From the NCBI GenBank assembly GCA_905215505.1, contig CAJMPU010000006.1:58324-122323 (forward strand): a stretch of DNA of 64,000 nucleotides, written 5' to 3'. The notes beneath the pieces are model-generated. The model was not told the DNA's origin, searched no databases, and was given only the letters and a program-made list of their open reading frames with translations. How positions within the stretch are numbered: the first letter of the stretch is position 1; every line of letters begins with the position of its first letter. Shown piece by piece: positions 25,376 through 32,562 of this stretch. The translations under genes and the position numbers were made by a program. Source of the stretch: an uncultured bacterium. GTDB taxonomy: Bacteria > Actinomycetota > Coriobacteriia > Coriobacteriales > Coriobacteriaceae.

Positions 25376-25714
25376 ATGAAGACTATTAAGTCTCGGCAAG
25401 ATTTCGAGCATGTGTTCAGTCAGGGGCGTCGTTTCAATCACCCTCTGATTCGAATGACCATATGTGAATCGGTTGGCGAAGGCGACTCCGGAAGGGTCGC
25501 CTTCGTTGGTGCTAAACGGCTCGGTTGTGCTGTCGTGCGCAACCGTTCTAAGCGTGTGATGCGCGAGGCCGCCCGCAGCTGTGGATTTCCCGTTGCGGGT
25601 TATGACATCATCTTGTTCGCAACTCCCAAGACGAGGGTTTCTTCGCCTCAGGAGATGGACAATGCATTGCGTTCGCTTATGAAACGCGCCGGCGTTGCCG
25701 GGGAGGAGCGATGA
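25376..25714 (+). CDS. rnpA: Ribonuclease P protein component
   Basis: Protein subunit that helps RNase P RNA process tRNA 5' ends. 112 residues with the family signature VVRNRSKRVMREAAR (about 53-67) and an N-terminal strand region FEHVFSQGRRFNHPLIRM. It follows rpmH after 20 nt and overlaps yidD by 4 nt (ATGA), giving translational coupling. Confidence 0.96.
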   Translation: MKTIKSRQDFEHVFSQGRRFNHPLIRMTICESVGEGDSGRVAFVGAKRLGCAVVRNRSKRVMREAARSCGFPVAGYDIILFATPKTRVSSPQEMDNALRSLMKRAGVAGEER

Positions 25715-25935
25715 GCAATCACGTTTTGCGACGTGTTGCCATCGCTCCTATTCGCATATATCAACAGGTTATTTCGCCCTTATTGCCTGACGCCTGCATT
25801 TATTACCCAACGTGCTCGCAATACGCCGTCCAGGCGATTGAGAAGTACGGTGTTTTGAGAGGCTGCTGGCTTGCCGTGAGGCGCATCGCTCGCTGCAATC
25901 CCCTGCACGTCGGCGGTTATGACCCTGTGCCCTAG
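25711..25935 (+). CDS. yidD: Membrane protein insertion efficiency factor YidD
   Basis: 74 residues, with the family core IRIYQQVISPLLPDACIYYPTCSQYAVQAI and CNPLHVGGYDPVP, including the conserved Cys residues. It is an amphipathic inner-membrane-associated protein that assists YidC. It overlaps rnpA by 4 nt and lies 29 nt before yidC. Confidence 0.95.
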   Translation: MSNHVLRRVAIAPIRIYQQVISPLLPDACIYYPTCSQYAVQAIEKYGVLRGCWLAVRRIARCNPLHVGGYDPVP

Positions 25936-25964
25936 CGGGCACTCGCTATCGGAGGAAAACTTAC

Positions 25965-26735
25965 ATGTGGGATTGGATCGTTAACATCCTTTTCGAGCTG
26001 CTCAAGCTCATCCAGACCTTTGCGGTCGACTGGGGCCTGTCCATCATCATCCTGGTGGTCATCATCCGTCTGCTACTGACGCCGCTTATGCTCAAGTCGA
26101 CTAAGTCGACGGCACGCATGCAGGTGCTGCAGCCCAAGATGCTCGAGATCCAGGAGCGCTATGCCGACGATCCCCAGCGTCAGGCCGAGGAAATGCAGAA
26201 GTTCTACAGCGAGAACAAGTTCAACCCGATGGCTGGTTGTCTGCCGCTGTTGATTCAGATGCCTGTCCTGTTCGCCCTATTTACGCTGCTGCGTAACCTG
26301 CCGGACTACTTTAACGACGGCGCGTTCTCGTTCTTTAATATTCTGCCCGACCTGACCACCACGCCGAGTGCCTCCTTTGCCGATGGCTTTATGGTCGCGC
26401 TGCCTGCGCTGGTCTGCCTGATCCTGTTCGCTGTCCTGACCCTGATTCCGCAGCTCTATATGTCGCGCAACCAGACCGGCCAGCAGGCTCAGAGCATGCG
26501 TATGATGGCCGTTGTCATGACGGTCATGATGCTTTGGATGGGCTGGAGCCTTCCCGTTGGTGTTCTGCTGTACTACGACGTCTCGTCTGCTTGGCAGGTT
26601 ATCCAGCAGATTTTTGTGACGCAGAAGGTCATCGACAAGGCGAAGGCCGATGAGGAGGAGCGCCTTAAGAACGCGCCGCTGCAGGTTGAGGTCACTCGTC
26701 GCGAGAAGAAGCCGCGCCCGCACAAGAAGAAGTAG
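25965..26735 (+). CDS. yidC: Membrane protein insertase YidC/OxaI
   Basis: Inserts membrane proteins alone or with Sec. 256 residues with five hydrophobic segments. The charged cytoplasmic hairpin STARMQVLQPKMLEIQERYADDPQRQAEEMQKFY is followed by FNPMAGCLPLLIQMPVLFALF. The hydrophilic-groove Arg lies in VVIIRLLLTPLMLKSTK. The tail is Lys/Arg-rich (RREKKPRPHKKK), likely for ribosome contact. There is no lipobox. GGAGG lies 8 nt before the ATG. Confidence 0.96.
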   Translation: MWDWIVNILFELLKLIQTFAVDWGLSIIILVVIIRLLLTPLMLKSTKSTARMQVLQPKMLEIQERYADDPQRQAEEMQKFYSENKFNPMAGCLPLLIQMPVLFALFTLLRNLPDYFNDGAFSFFNILPDLTTTPSASFADGFMVALPALVCLILFAVLTLIPQLYMSRNQTGQQAQSMRMMAVVMTVMMLWMGWSLPVGVLLYYDVSSAWQVIQQIFVTQKVIDKAKADEEERLKNAPLQVEVTRREKKPRPHKKK

Positions 26736-26779
26736 CGGGATATCAATCTTATTTAGGTACCTAACTTTTGGAGTACGTT

Positions 26780-27349
26780 ATGTCTGAAGAGATCATCGAG
26801 GATATGCTTGAGGAGGTTGCCCCGCAGGTCGCGGGCGATTATCCCGAGATTGCACAGCGCTACAAGGCCGGTGAAGAGCTGACCGACGAGGAGCTCGACA
26901 CCATTGCCGATGTCGCGATTTCCATCCTGCGTTCCATCCTTTCGCACTTCGATGCCGCCAACTCTCCTATCGATGAGTATGAGGGCGACGAGGGTGAGCT
27001 GATTCTGGATGTAACGGCTCCCGACCTTGCTGTTCTCATTGGCCGTCATGGTCGCACCCTTGATGCCCTTCAGGTTATGTTCTCTTTGCTAGTGAGCCGC
27101 AAGCTTGGCTTTAGGTATCCGGTTGTAGTGGACGTCGAGGGATACAAGAGCCGCCGTCAGGACAAGGTTGCCTCCATGGCTCAGTCTGCAGCCGAGCGTG
27201 CCATCCGCACTCATAAGAGTGTTTCGCTTCCGCCCATGAATGCCTACGAGCGCCGACTGGTTCACATTGCACTTCGTGGCAATGACGCCGTCGATACTCA
27301 TTCTGAGGGTTCTGACCCCGATCGCCATGTGGTGATTGTTGCTCGATAA
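26780..27349 (+). CDS. jag: KH-R3H RNA-binding protein (Jag/KhpB/EloR)
   Basis: 189 residues. A KH-type domain at about 70-120 (LILDVTAPDLAVLIGRHGRTLDALQ, with the GRHG loop) is followed by R3H at about 125-189 (MNAYERRLVHIAL). The protein binds RNA and, in Gram-positives, influences elongation and division. The usual Jag_N domain is absent: the N-terminus is an acidic helical stretch. The start at 26780 is chosen for GGAG 7 nt upstream. A strong terminator follows. Confidence 0.9.
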   Translation: MSEEIIEDMLEEVAPQVAGDYPEIAQRYKAGEELTDEELDTIADVAISILRSILSHFDAANSPIDEYEGDEGELILDVTAPDLAVLIGRHGRTLDALQVMFSLLVSRKLGFRYPVVVDVEGYKSRRQDKVASMAQSAAERAIRTHKSVSLPPMNAYERRLVHIALRGNDAVDTHSEGSDPDRHVVIVAR

Positions 27350-27369
27350 TCTACTCGAGCTTATGCTAA

Positions 27370-27399
27370 GGGGACGTGGTTTCCACGTCCCCTTTTTTT
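27370..27399 (+). terminator. Terminator after jag
   Basis: Perfect 10-bp stem GGGGACGTGG (27370-27379) with CCACGTCCCC (27383-27392), followed by T7. It separates the rpmH operon from rsmG. Confidence 0.93.
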
Positions 27400-27445
27400 G
27401 TCAAAAGTTCTCGATACACTGATTTTTGTCAGAAAGGAGCTTTCG

Positions 27446-28183
27446 TTGTTAGTACTTACTGATCAGCAAGCTGACGAGATGTTGACTCGTCTAACTTCCT
27501 ATTGCAAAGAGTATTCCTTGAGCGTATCTGATGTTGAGATGAGGAATTGTATTCAGCATTTGGATTTGGTTCTGGAAACAAATAAGACAACTAATCTCAC
27601 CCGTATTCTTAACGTTGAAGATGCTGCGGTACTTCATATCCTCGACTCACTTGTTTTGCTCCCCTATATCAATAAGGCTCCTGAGGGAGCTTTGCTCGAT
27701 ATGGGGACAGGTGCGGGCTTCCCTGGTATTCCGTTAACCATAACCACGCATCGTAAAGCTACTTATATTGACTCTGTTGGTAAGAAGGTTGATGCCGTCA
27801 ATTCTTTTGTTCATGCTCTTGGGTTGAAACATGCTCATGCGGTCCATGATCGTCTTGAAGAATATGCTCGAAGCCATAAGAAGCAGTTCTCTGTCGTAAC
27901 TGCCCGCGCACTGGCTCCTCTACCGATTCTTGTTGAGTATGCAGCTCCGTTCCTCAAGGATGGAGGGCTATTTGTTATCACCAAGGGCAATCCTTCGGAT
28001 GAGGAGCTTGCTTCTGGCATGTCAGCAGCTAAGATTTGTGGCTTCACTTTGCTTCTGAATGACGCAATCGATTTGCCTGAGGGCTTGGGCCACAGGGAGT
28101 TCATTGTTCTTAAGAAGAGTCATCCAGCATCTGTTTCATTGCCTCGTGCAAATGGCATGGCAAAGAAGAATCCGCTTGCCTAG
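27446..28183 (+). CDS. rsmG: 16S rRNA (guanine-527-N7)-methyltransferase
   Basis: Methylates G527 of 16S rRNA. 245 residues: N-terminal helix region with LVLETNKTTNLTRI, then the SAM-binding motif LLDMGTGAGFPGIPL (the key glycines), TYIDSVGKKVDAVN, and VVTARALAPL. The TTG at 27446 is selected because AAAGGAG lies about 7 nt upstream. An ATG-like start earlier in the frame lies inside the terminator region. From here to parB the sequence is visibly lower in GC than the flanking genes. parS sites follow directly. Confidence 0.94.
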   Translation: MLVLTDQQADEMLTRLTSYCKEYSLSVSDVEMRNCIQHLDLVLETNKTTNLTRILNVEDAAVLHILDSLVLLPYINKAPEGALLDMGTGAGFPGIPLTITTHRKATYIDSVGKKVDAVNSFVHALGLKHAHAVHDRLEEYARSHKKQFSVVTARALAPLPILVEYAAPFLKDGGLFVITKGNPSDEELASGMSAAKICGFTLLLNDAIDLPEGLGHREFIVLKKSHPASVSLPRANGMAKKNPLA

Positions 28184-28184
28184 A

Positions 28185-28200
28185 TGTTTCACGTGAAACA
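28185..28200. promoter_or_regulatory. parS site 1
   Basis: TGTTTCACGTGAAACA, a perfect palindrome identical to the consensus ParB site. It starts 2 nt after the rsmG stop. Confidence 0.97.
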
Positions 28201-28223
28201 TAATGGATACTAACAACTTGCAG

Positions 28224-28239
28224 TGTTTCACGTGAAACA
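28224..28239. promoter_or_regulatory. parS site 2
   Basis: Identical 16-bp palindrome, 39 nt from site 1 centre to centre. Confidence 0.97.
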
Positions 28240-28262
28240 TGGCAGTTGATATCGAATCGGAA

Positions 28263-28278
28263 TGTTTCACGTGAAACA
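28263..28278. promoter_or_regulatory. parS site 3
   Basis: Identical palindrome, again 39 nt from site 2, upstream of the parA promoter/start. The equal spacing is close to four helical turns, so ParB dimers would sit near the same face. Confidence 0.97.
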
Positions 28279-28317
28279 TCCTCCGTTTGACAGCTTTAAT
28301 ACACACCAGGAGGGACC

Positions 28318-29118
28318 GTGGGATTTCGCGACGTTAAGCGTTCTAAGAACGCAAAAGACACGCGTATCATTGCAATCATCAATCAAAAAGGCGGCGTCGG
28401 TAAGTCAACAACGGCTGTAAACCTTGCAGCAGCACTGGGTGAGCAGGGTCGTAAGACACTGATTGTCGATTTTGATCCGCAGGGAAACAGTACCAGTGGA
28501 TTTGGAATTGAAAAAGAAGACCTTGATCACTGCATCTATGATGCATTGTTGAATGATGTGCCGGCAGAATCGCTTGTTCTTGATACAAATTGCAAAAAGG
28601 TATTCGTAATTCCAGCTACGATTCAGCTTGCAGGTGCTGAAATTGAGCTCGTAAGCGCAATTGCTCGTGAAACCCGCCTCAAAGACTTGCTTGAGCCGAT
28701 TCAGGACGAGTTCGATTTTATTTTCATTGACTGTCCTCCTTCGCTCGGCCTGCTTACAATCAATGCCTTGACCGCAGCAGATAGCGTTTTGATTCCAATC
28801 CAGTGTGAGTATTACGCACTCGAGGGCGTTACGAAGCTGCTTGAGTCAATGAAGATGGTCAAATCACGTCTGAACAAGGGCTTAGACACCTATGGCGTGC
28901 TTATGACCATGTATGACTCACGTACTTCTTTGTCGAATCAGGTTGTTGAGGAAGTTCAATCGTACTTTGGTGATAAGGCGTTTAAGACGCTGATTCCCCG
29001 TACTGTTAAAATCTCTGAAGCTCCGTCTTTTGGAGAACCGGTAATTACCTATGCACCTCAAAATAAGGGTGCAAAAGCGTATATGAACCTTGCAAAAGAG
29101 GTGATCAAGCGTGCCTAG
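28318..29118 (+). CDS. parA: Chromosome partitioning ATPase ParA/Soj
   Basis: Walker-type ATPase that moves ParB-parS complexes and can regulate DnaA. 266 residues with the deviant Walker A KGGVGKST (24-31, signature Lys present), DFDPQGNSTSG and FIFIDCPPSLGLLTINAL. GTG start with AGGAGG 6 nt upstream. It overlaps parB by 8 nt and lies directly after three parS sites, so ParB could autoregulate it. Confidence 0.97.
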   Translation: MGFRDVKRSKNAKDTRIIAIINQKGGVGKSTTAVNLAAALGEQGRKTLIVDFDPQGNSTSGFGIEKEDLDHCIYDALLNDVPAESLVLDTNCKKVFVIPATIQLAGAEIELVSAIARETRLKDLLEPIQDEFDFIFIDCPPSLGLLTINALTAADSVLIPIQCEYYALEGVTKLLESMKMVKSRLNKGLDTYGVLMTMYDSRTSLSNQVVEEVQSYFGDKAFKTLIPRTVKISEAPSFGEPVITYAPQNKGAKAYMNLAKEVIKRA

Positions 29119-30016
29119 TGCAAAGAAACGCGGTGGATTGGGACGCGGACTCAATGCTTTGGTCTCAGAGGCTGAGTATGAGACCGGTGGTTCTGCTGCA
29201 TCTGCTTCAAATACAGCATCTGAAACAAAACTACCGGTTGAGGATATCGTTCCCAACCCTAATCAACCGCGAATTCACTTTAATGAAACTGAACTTCGCG
29301 AGTTGAGCGAGTCAATCCAAGAACATGGCGTTTTGCAGCCGCTTTTGGTTCGCAAGCATGGAAACGGCTATGAGATCATCGCTGGTGAGCGTCGTTACCA
29401 GGCGTCAAAGCTTGCTGGTCTTGAGGAGCTGCCTGTCATCATTAAAGATGTTAATGATGAAGAGATGCTGGCTCTTGCTCTTATCGAAAATCTTCAGCGT
29501 TCTGATCTGAATCCCGTCGAAGAGGCTAAGGGCTATCGTCAGCTCATTGATGCCAGCGGTATGACCCAGGAGGCATTGTCGAAGGCAGTAAGCAAATCAC
29601 GCTCTGCAATTACAAATTCGCTGCGCCTTCTCGATCTCCCCGAAGTAGTTCAGCAGATGATTTTTGAGGGTAAACTTACTGCTGGTCACGCACGTGCGAT
29701 TCTTGCAGTTCCCAATGAGGATGCTCGAATTCGACTTGCAGAGAAGGTTGTTGCGGAGGGCCTTTCTGTAAGAGCGACAGAAAATCTTGCTCCATTGTTT
29801 TCTGCCGGAGAGACACCTAAGACGCCGCGGCCTGCAACGCCTCAGTCTTTTAAAAAGGCTGCGCGTGTACTTCGTCAGGTATTTAATACCAACGTGCGCG
29901 TGAAAAGCTCGCGTGGAAAGAATAAGATTGAGATTGAGTTTAAAGACGAGGAAGAGCTCTCTCGTATTCTTGGTGAAATGATTCAGTTTGATCAAGGAGG
30001 CCAAGATGAGGAATAA
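29111..30016 (+). CDS. parB: Chromosome partitioning protein ParB/Spo0J
   Basis: CTP-dependent clamp that loads at parS and spreads. 301 residues: N-terminal GRGLNALV, the ParB/Srx-type fold with NPNQPRIHFNETELRELSESI, the CTP-binding motif GERRYQASKLAG, then IENLQRSDLNPVEEA. The HTH follows with MTQEALSKAVSKSRSAITNSLRLL, and then the C-terminal dimerisation region. GTG start inside the parA end. It overlaps the next small gene by 11 nt. Confidence 0.97.
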   Translation: MPSAKKRGGLGRGLNALVSEAEYETGGSAASASNTASETKLPVEDIVPNPNQPRIHFNETELRELSESIQEHGVLQPLLVRKHGNGYEIIAGERRYQASKLAGLEELPVIIKDVNDEEMLALALIENLQRSDLNPVEEAKGYRQLIDASGMTQEALSKAVSKSRSAITNSLRLLDLPEVVQQMIFEGKLTAGHARAILAVPNEDARIRLAEKVVAEGLSVRATENLAPLFSAGETPKTPRPATPQSFKKAARVLRQVFNTNVRVKSSRGKNKIEIEFKDEEELSRILGEMIQFDQGGQDEE

Positions 30017-30260
30017 GATTTTAACTGCGATTGCATTGGTGACGACTGTCGCGGCCGGTGCCTTTGCTGGCTATAAGATCGCGACAGACGATGAACTTCG
30101 AGGTCGTTTGCTTCGTGGTGCGCAAGATATTGTCGATACTTCCAAGAAGAAAATGGATGTTATGACAGAAGATGTTGCCATGCGCACTGCTCAGGTAACG
30201 AAAAATCCTAAGATTAATCAAGGTTGGGTTAGCAACCAATGGGAAAATGTAGGCTATTAG
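30006..30260 (+). CDS. Small membrane-anchored protein coupled to parB
   Basis: 84 residues. Residues 3-24 are one hydrophobic segment (ILTAIALVTTVAAGAFAGYKIA). The rest is a charged helical tail containing GRLLRGAQDIVDTSKKKMDVM, similar in plan to YtxH-type proteins. AGGAGG lies 6 nt before the ATG inside parB, and the reading frames overlap, so it should be translated with parB. Its place suggests a membrane partner of the segregation system, which is inference. A terminator follows. Confidence 0.7.
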   Translation: MRNKILTAIALVTTVAAGAFAGYKIATDDELRGRLLRGAQDIVDTSKKKMDVMTEDVAMRTAQVTKNPKINQGWVSNQWENVGY

Positions 30261-30288
30261 GTACCTAACAATTACCCTGCATATTTTG

Positions 30289-30330
30289 AGCGGCCCTTGT
30301 CTGATTCATGAGACAAGGGCTGCTTATTTT
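30289..30330 (+). terminator. Terminator of the rsmG-parAB transcript
   Basis: CCCTTGTCT-gattcatg-AGACAAGGG followed by CTGCTTATTTTG. Confidence 0.85.
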
Positions 30331-30386
30331 GTCCGTAAACAATGGGGAAGCTAGCAGCGGTCCAAAATTGAGGTCAATAAATGAAA

Positions 30387-30419
30387 CGGCCCCTGTTGCA
30401 TATCCTGCAACAGGGGCCG
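30387..30419 (-). terminator. Terminator after rlmN
   Basis: Perfect 14-bp stem CGGCCCCTGTTGCA (30387-30400) with its complement at 30406-30419, followed on the minus strand by TTTCATTT. Confidence 0.88.
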
Positions 30420-30424
30420 TCCGA

Positions 30425-30440
30425 TGTTTCACATGAAACG
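30425..30440. promoter_or_regulatory. Degenerate parS-like site by rlmN
   Basis: TGTTTCACATGAAACG matches the parS consensus at 14 of 16 positions. It lies just past the rlmN stop. Confidence 0.55.
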
Positions 30441-30458
30441 TTTTGGAGTGCGACTCCC

Positions 30459-31511
30459 CTATGCGCTCTTCTGAACTTTGAAGCGCTGCTTCAGCTGACC
30501 GCAGGCGGCATCAATATCATTGCCGCGAGAATTACGGATCGTGGTCTCGATGCCACGAGACTCAAGGCGGCGCTGAAGATCCTCAACCTTATGAATCGGA
30601 GACGGCTTGAGCGGGCTGCCCTCGATGTCGTTAAGCTGAATCAGGTTAACGTGGCACAGCGTTCCCTCGCAGAAGTCGCAGAGTGCCTGCATCTCGGGAT
30701 TCGTATCGTTGACGCCTTCGATCATGGCATACTCATAGGTCGGGCGGCGGCCAGTCTTCTCGGTGTAGAGCTGAAGCGCCTCGTGCAGGCGGAGCAGCGT
30801 GTACTTCTTAACACCGGGCATAAGCTTATTGCGCGTCGACTGGATGGCGGAATGCAGCGACACGGCAAGCGTGAACTGCTCGGGGATGTCGGCAAATTTG
30901 CGAATTCCAGGAATAACGCCGCTGGTAGAGACGGTGAGGTGACGGGCGCCGATACCGATGCCATCGGGGTCGTTGAGGATACGCAGTGCCTTGAGAACCT
31001 CGTCGTAGTTGGCAAACGGCTCGCCCTGGCCCATGAACACAACGCTCGTGGCACGCTCGCCAAAGTCGTTGGATACATGAAGCACCTGGTCGACGATCTC
31101 CTGAGCTGTCAGCGAGCGCTTGAGGCCGTTAAGGCCGGTGGCGCAAAAGGCACAGCCCATGCCACAGCCTGCCTGGGTGGAAACGCAGACGGAAAGCTTG
31201 TTACGACGGGGCATACCGACAGTCTCGACGGAAATGCCGTCGTGGTACTCGAGCAGATACTTGCGAGAGCCATCTTTGGAAACCTGCTTGGTGAGCTCGG
31301 TCGGCGTGTCAAAGGCAAAAGCCTCTTTAAGCTGCTCGCGGAAAGCCTTGGGAAGGTTAGTCATATCATCAAACGAACAAACGTTCTTCTCAAAGACCCA
31401 TTCGATGAGCTGCTTCGCGCGGAAGGCGGGCTGGCCGAGTTCTGCCACGAGCTCGCGAATATCGTTTTGGCTCAAGTCGCGAATGTCCTGAGATTTAGTC
31501 CTGGGATTCAT
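30459..31511 (-). CDS. rlmN: 23S rRNA/tRNA adenine-C2 methyltransferase RlmN
   Basis: Radical-SAM enzyme that methylates A2503 of 23S rRNA and A37 of some tRNAs. 350 residues. The iron-sulfur motif CGMGCAFC holds Cys116, Cys120 and Cys123. FMGQGEPFANY, STSGVIPGI and AVSLHSA are conserved, and the catalytic Cys lies near the C-terminal DAACGQL. Divergent from ddl, with an 85-nt shared control region. Confidence 0.96.
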   Translation of the reverse strand: MNPRTKSQDIRDLSQNDIRELVAELGQPAFRAKQLIEWVFEKNVCSFDDMTNLPKAFREQLKEAFAFDTPTELTKQVSKDGSRKYLLEYHDGISVETVGMPRRNKLSVCVSTQAGCGMGCAFCATGLNGLKRSLTAQEIVDQVLHVSNDFGERATSVVFMGQGEPFANYDEVLKALRILNDPDGIGIGARHLTVSTSGVIPGIRKFADIPEQFTLAVSLHSAIQSTRNKLMPGVKKYTLLRLHEALQLYTEKTGRRPTYEYAMIEGVNDTNPEMQALCDFCEGTLCHVNLIQLNDIEGSPLKPSPIHKVEDLQRRLESRGIETTIRNSRGNDIDAACGQLKQRFKVQKSA

Positions 31512-31526
31512 GGAAGCCTTTCGATT

Positions 31527-31556
31527 TTGGGGAAACGTAGAGGGTATCGCTACAAT
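31527..31556 (+). promoter_or_regulatory. Candidate promoter of ddl
   Basis: TTGGGG (31527-31532), 18-nt spacer, TACAAT (31551-31556), about 40 nt before the ddl start. Confidence 0.5.
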
Positions 31557-31596
31557 ATGGTATCAGCTGCAGAAATTATAGAGGAGGAGTCTGCCC

Positions 31597-32562
31597 ATGC
31601 CGGGTAAAAGCCTAGAGAACATGCACGTAGCGGTCTTGGCGGGCGGTCATTCCGCTGAGCGCGAGATCTCGCTCAATTCGGGAAAGAACGTCGTGGCGGC
31701 CCTGAAGGAGGCTGGCTACACTTCGGTGAAGCTGCTCGACACGGCTGCCGATGATTTTATGGTAACCATGGCGACCGGTGGTTTCGACGTGGCATTTATC
31801 GCCATGCACGGCGCCGGCGGTGAGGATGGTGCCATGCAGGGTGCCATGGAGACCCTGGGTATCCCCTACACGGCCTCGGGCGTGCTCGCGAGCGCCTGCG
31901 GTGCCGACAAGGAGGTCTCTAAGCTCCTATACGCCAAGGCGGGCATTCCCATTGCCCCCGGCCTTGCGCTCGAGGTGGGCGATGAAGTCGATATCGATCA
32001 CATTGTCGAGGTTTGTGGCGAGCGCTGCTTTGTGAAGCCGGCCGTTAACGGCTCCAGCTATGGCATCTCCCTGGTCCACGAGCCATCCGAGCTGCCCGCG
32101 GCAATCGCCAAGGCGTTTGAGTACGGCGACAAAGTGCTGGTCGAGAAGTGCATCGATGGTACCGAGATCACCGTCGGCGTATACGGCGAAGATGACGTAC
32201 GCGCCCTGCCGATTGTCGAGATTCGTAAGCCCGAGGACTGCGAGTTCTACGATCTGGACGTGAAGTATGTCGACCCTACGGATATCCATCGCATTCCGGC
32301 GCAGATTTCACCCGAGAATTACGCTCGCGCTCAGGAACTTGCCTGTGCCGCTCACAAGGCCCTCGGTTGCCTGGGTATCTCGCGCAGCGACTTTATTGTG
32401 AGCGAGGACGGCCCCGTTATCCTCGAGACCAATACCATTCCCGGCATGACCGATACGTCGCTGTATCCGGATGAGATCCGCCACACCGACGACATGACGT
32501 TCCCGCAGGTCTGTGACAGCCTGATCCGTATGGGCCTTCGTCGAGCGGGCATTGCATGCTAA
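31597..32562 (+). CDS. ddl: D-alanine-D-alanine ligase
   Basis: ATP-grasp ligase that makes the D-Ala-D-Ala dipeptide of peptidoglycan. 321 residues: AVLAGGHSAEREISLNSG, AMHGAGGEDGAMQG, FVKPAVNGSSYGIS, the CIDGTEITVGV region, and ILETNTIPGMTDTSLYP with the metal ligands. It has a Tyr-type active site with no obvious D-Lac switch. GAGGAGG lies 9 nt upstream. It overlaps the DinG-type gene by 7 nt. Confidence 0.95.
   Translation: MPGKSLENMHVAVLAGGHSAEREISLNSGKNVVAALKEAGYTSVKLLDTAADDFMVTMATGGFDVAFIAMHGAGGEDGAMQGAMETLGIPYTASGVLASACGADKEVSKLLYAKAGIPIAPGLALEVGDEVDIDHIVEVCGERCFVKPAVNGSSYGISLVHEPSELPAAIAKAFEYGDKVLVEKCIDGTEITVGVYGEDDVRALPIVEIRKPEDCEFYDLDVKYVDPTDIHRIPAQISPENYARAQELACAAHKALGCLGISRSDFIVSEDGPVILETNTIPGMTDTSLYPDEIRHTDDMTFPQVCDSLIRMGLRRAGIAC

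Noticed and set aside
31597..32562. ddl as a vancomycin-resistance type D-Ala-D-Lac ligase
   Set aside because: There are no vanH or vanX neighbours, and the gene is coupled to dinG in a housekeeping context.
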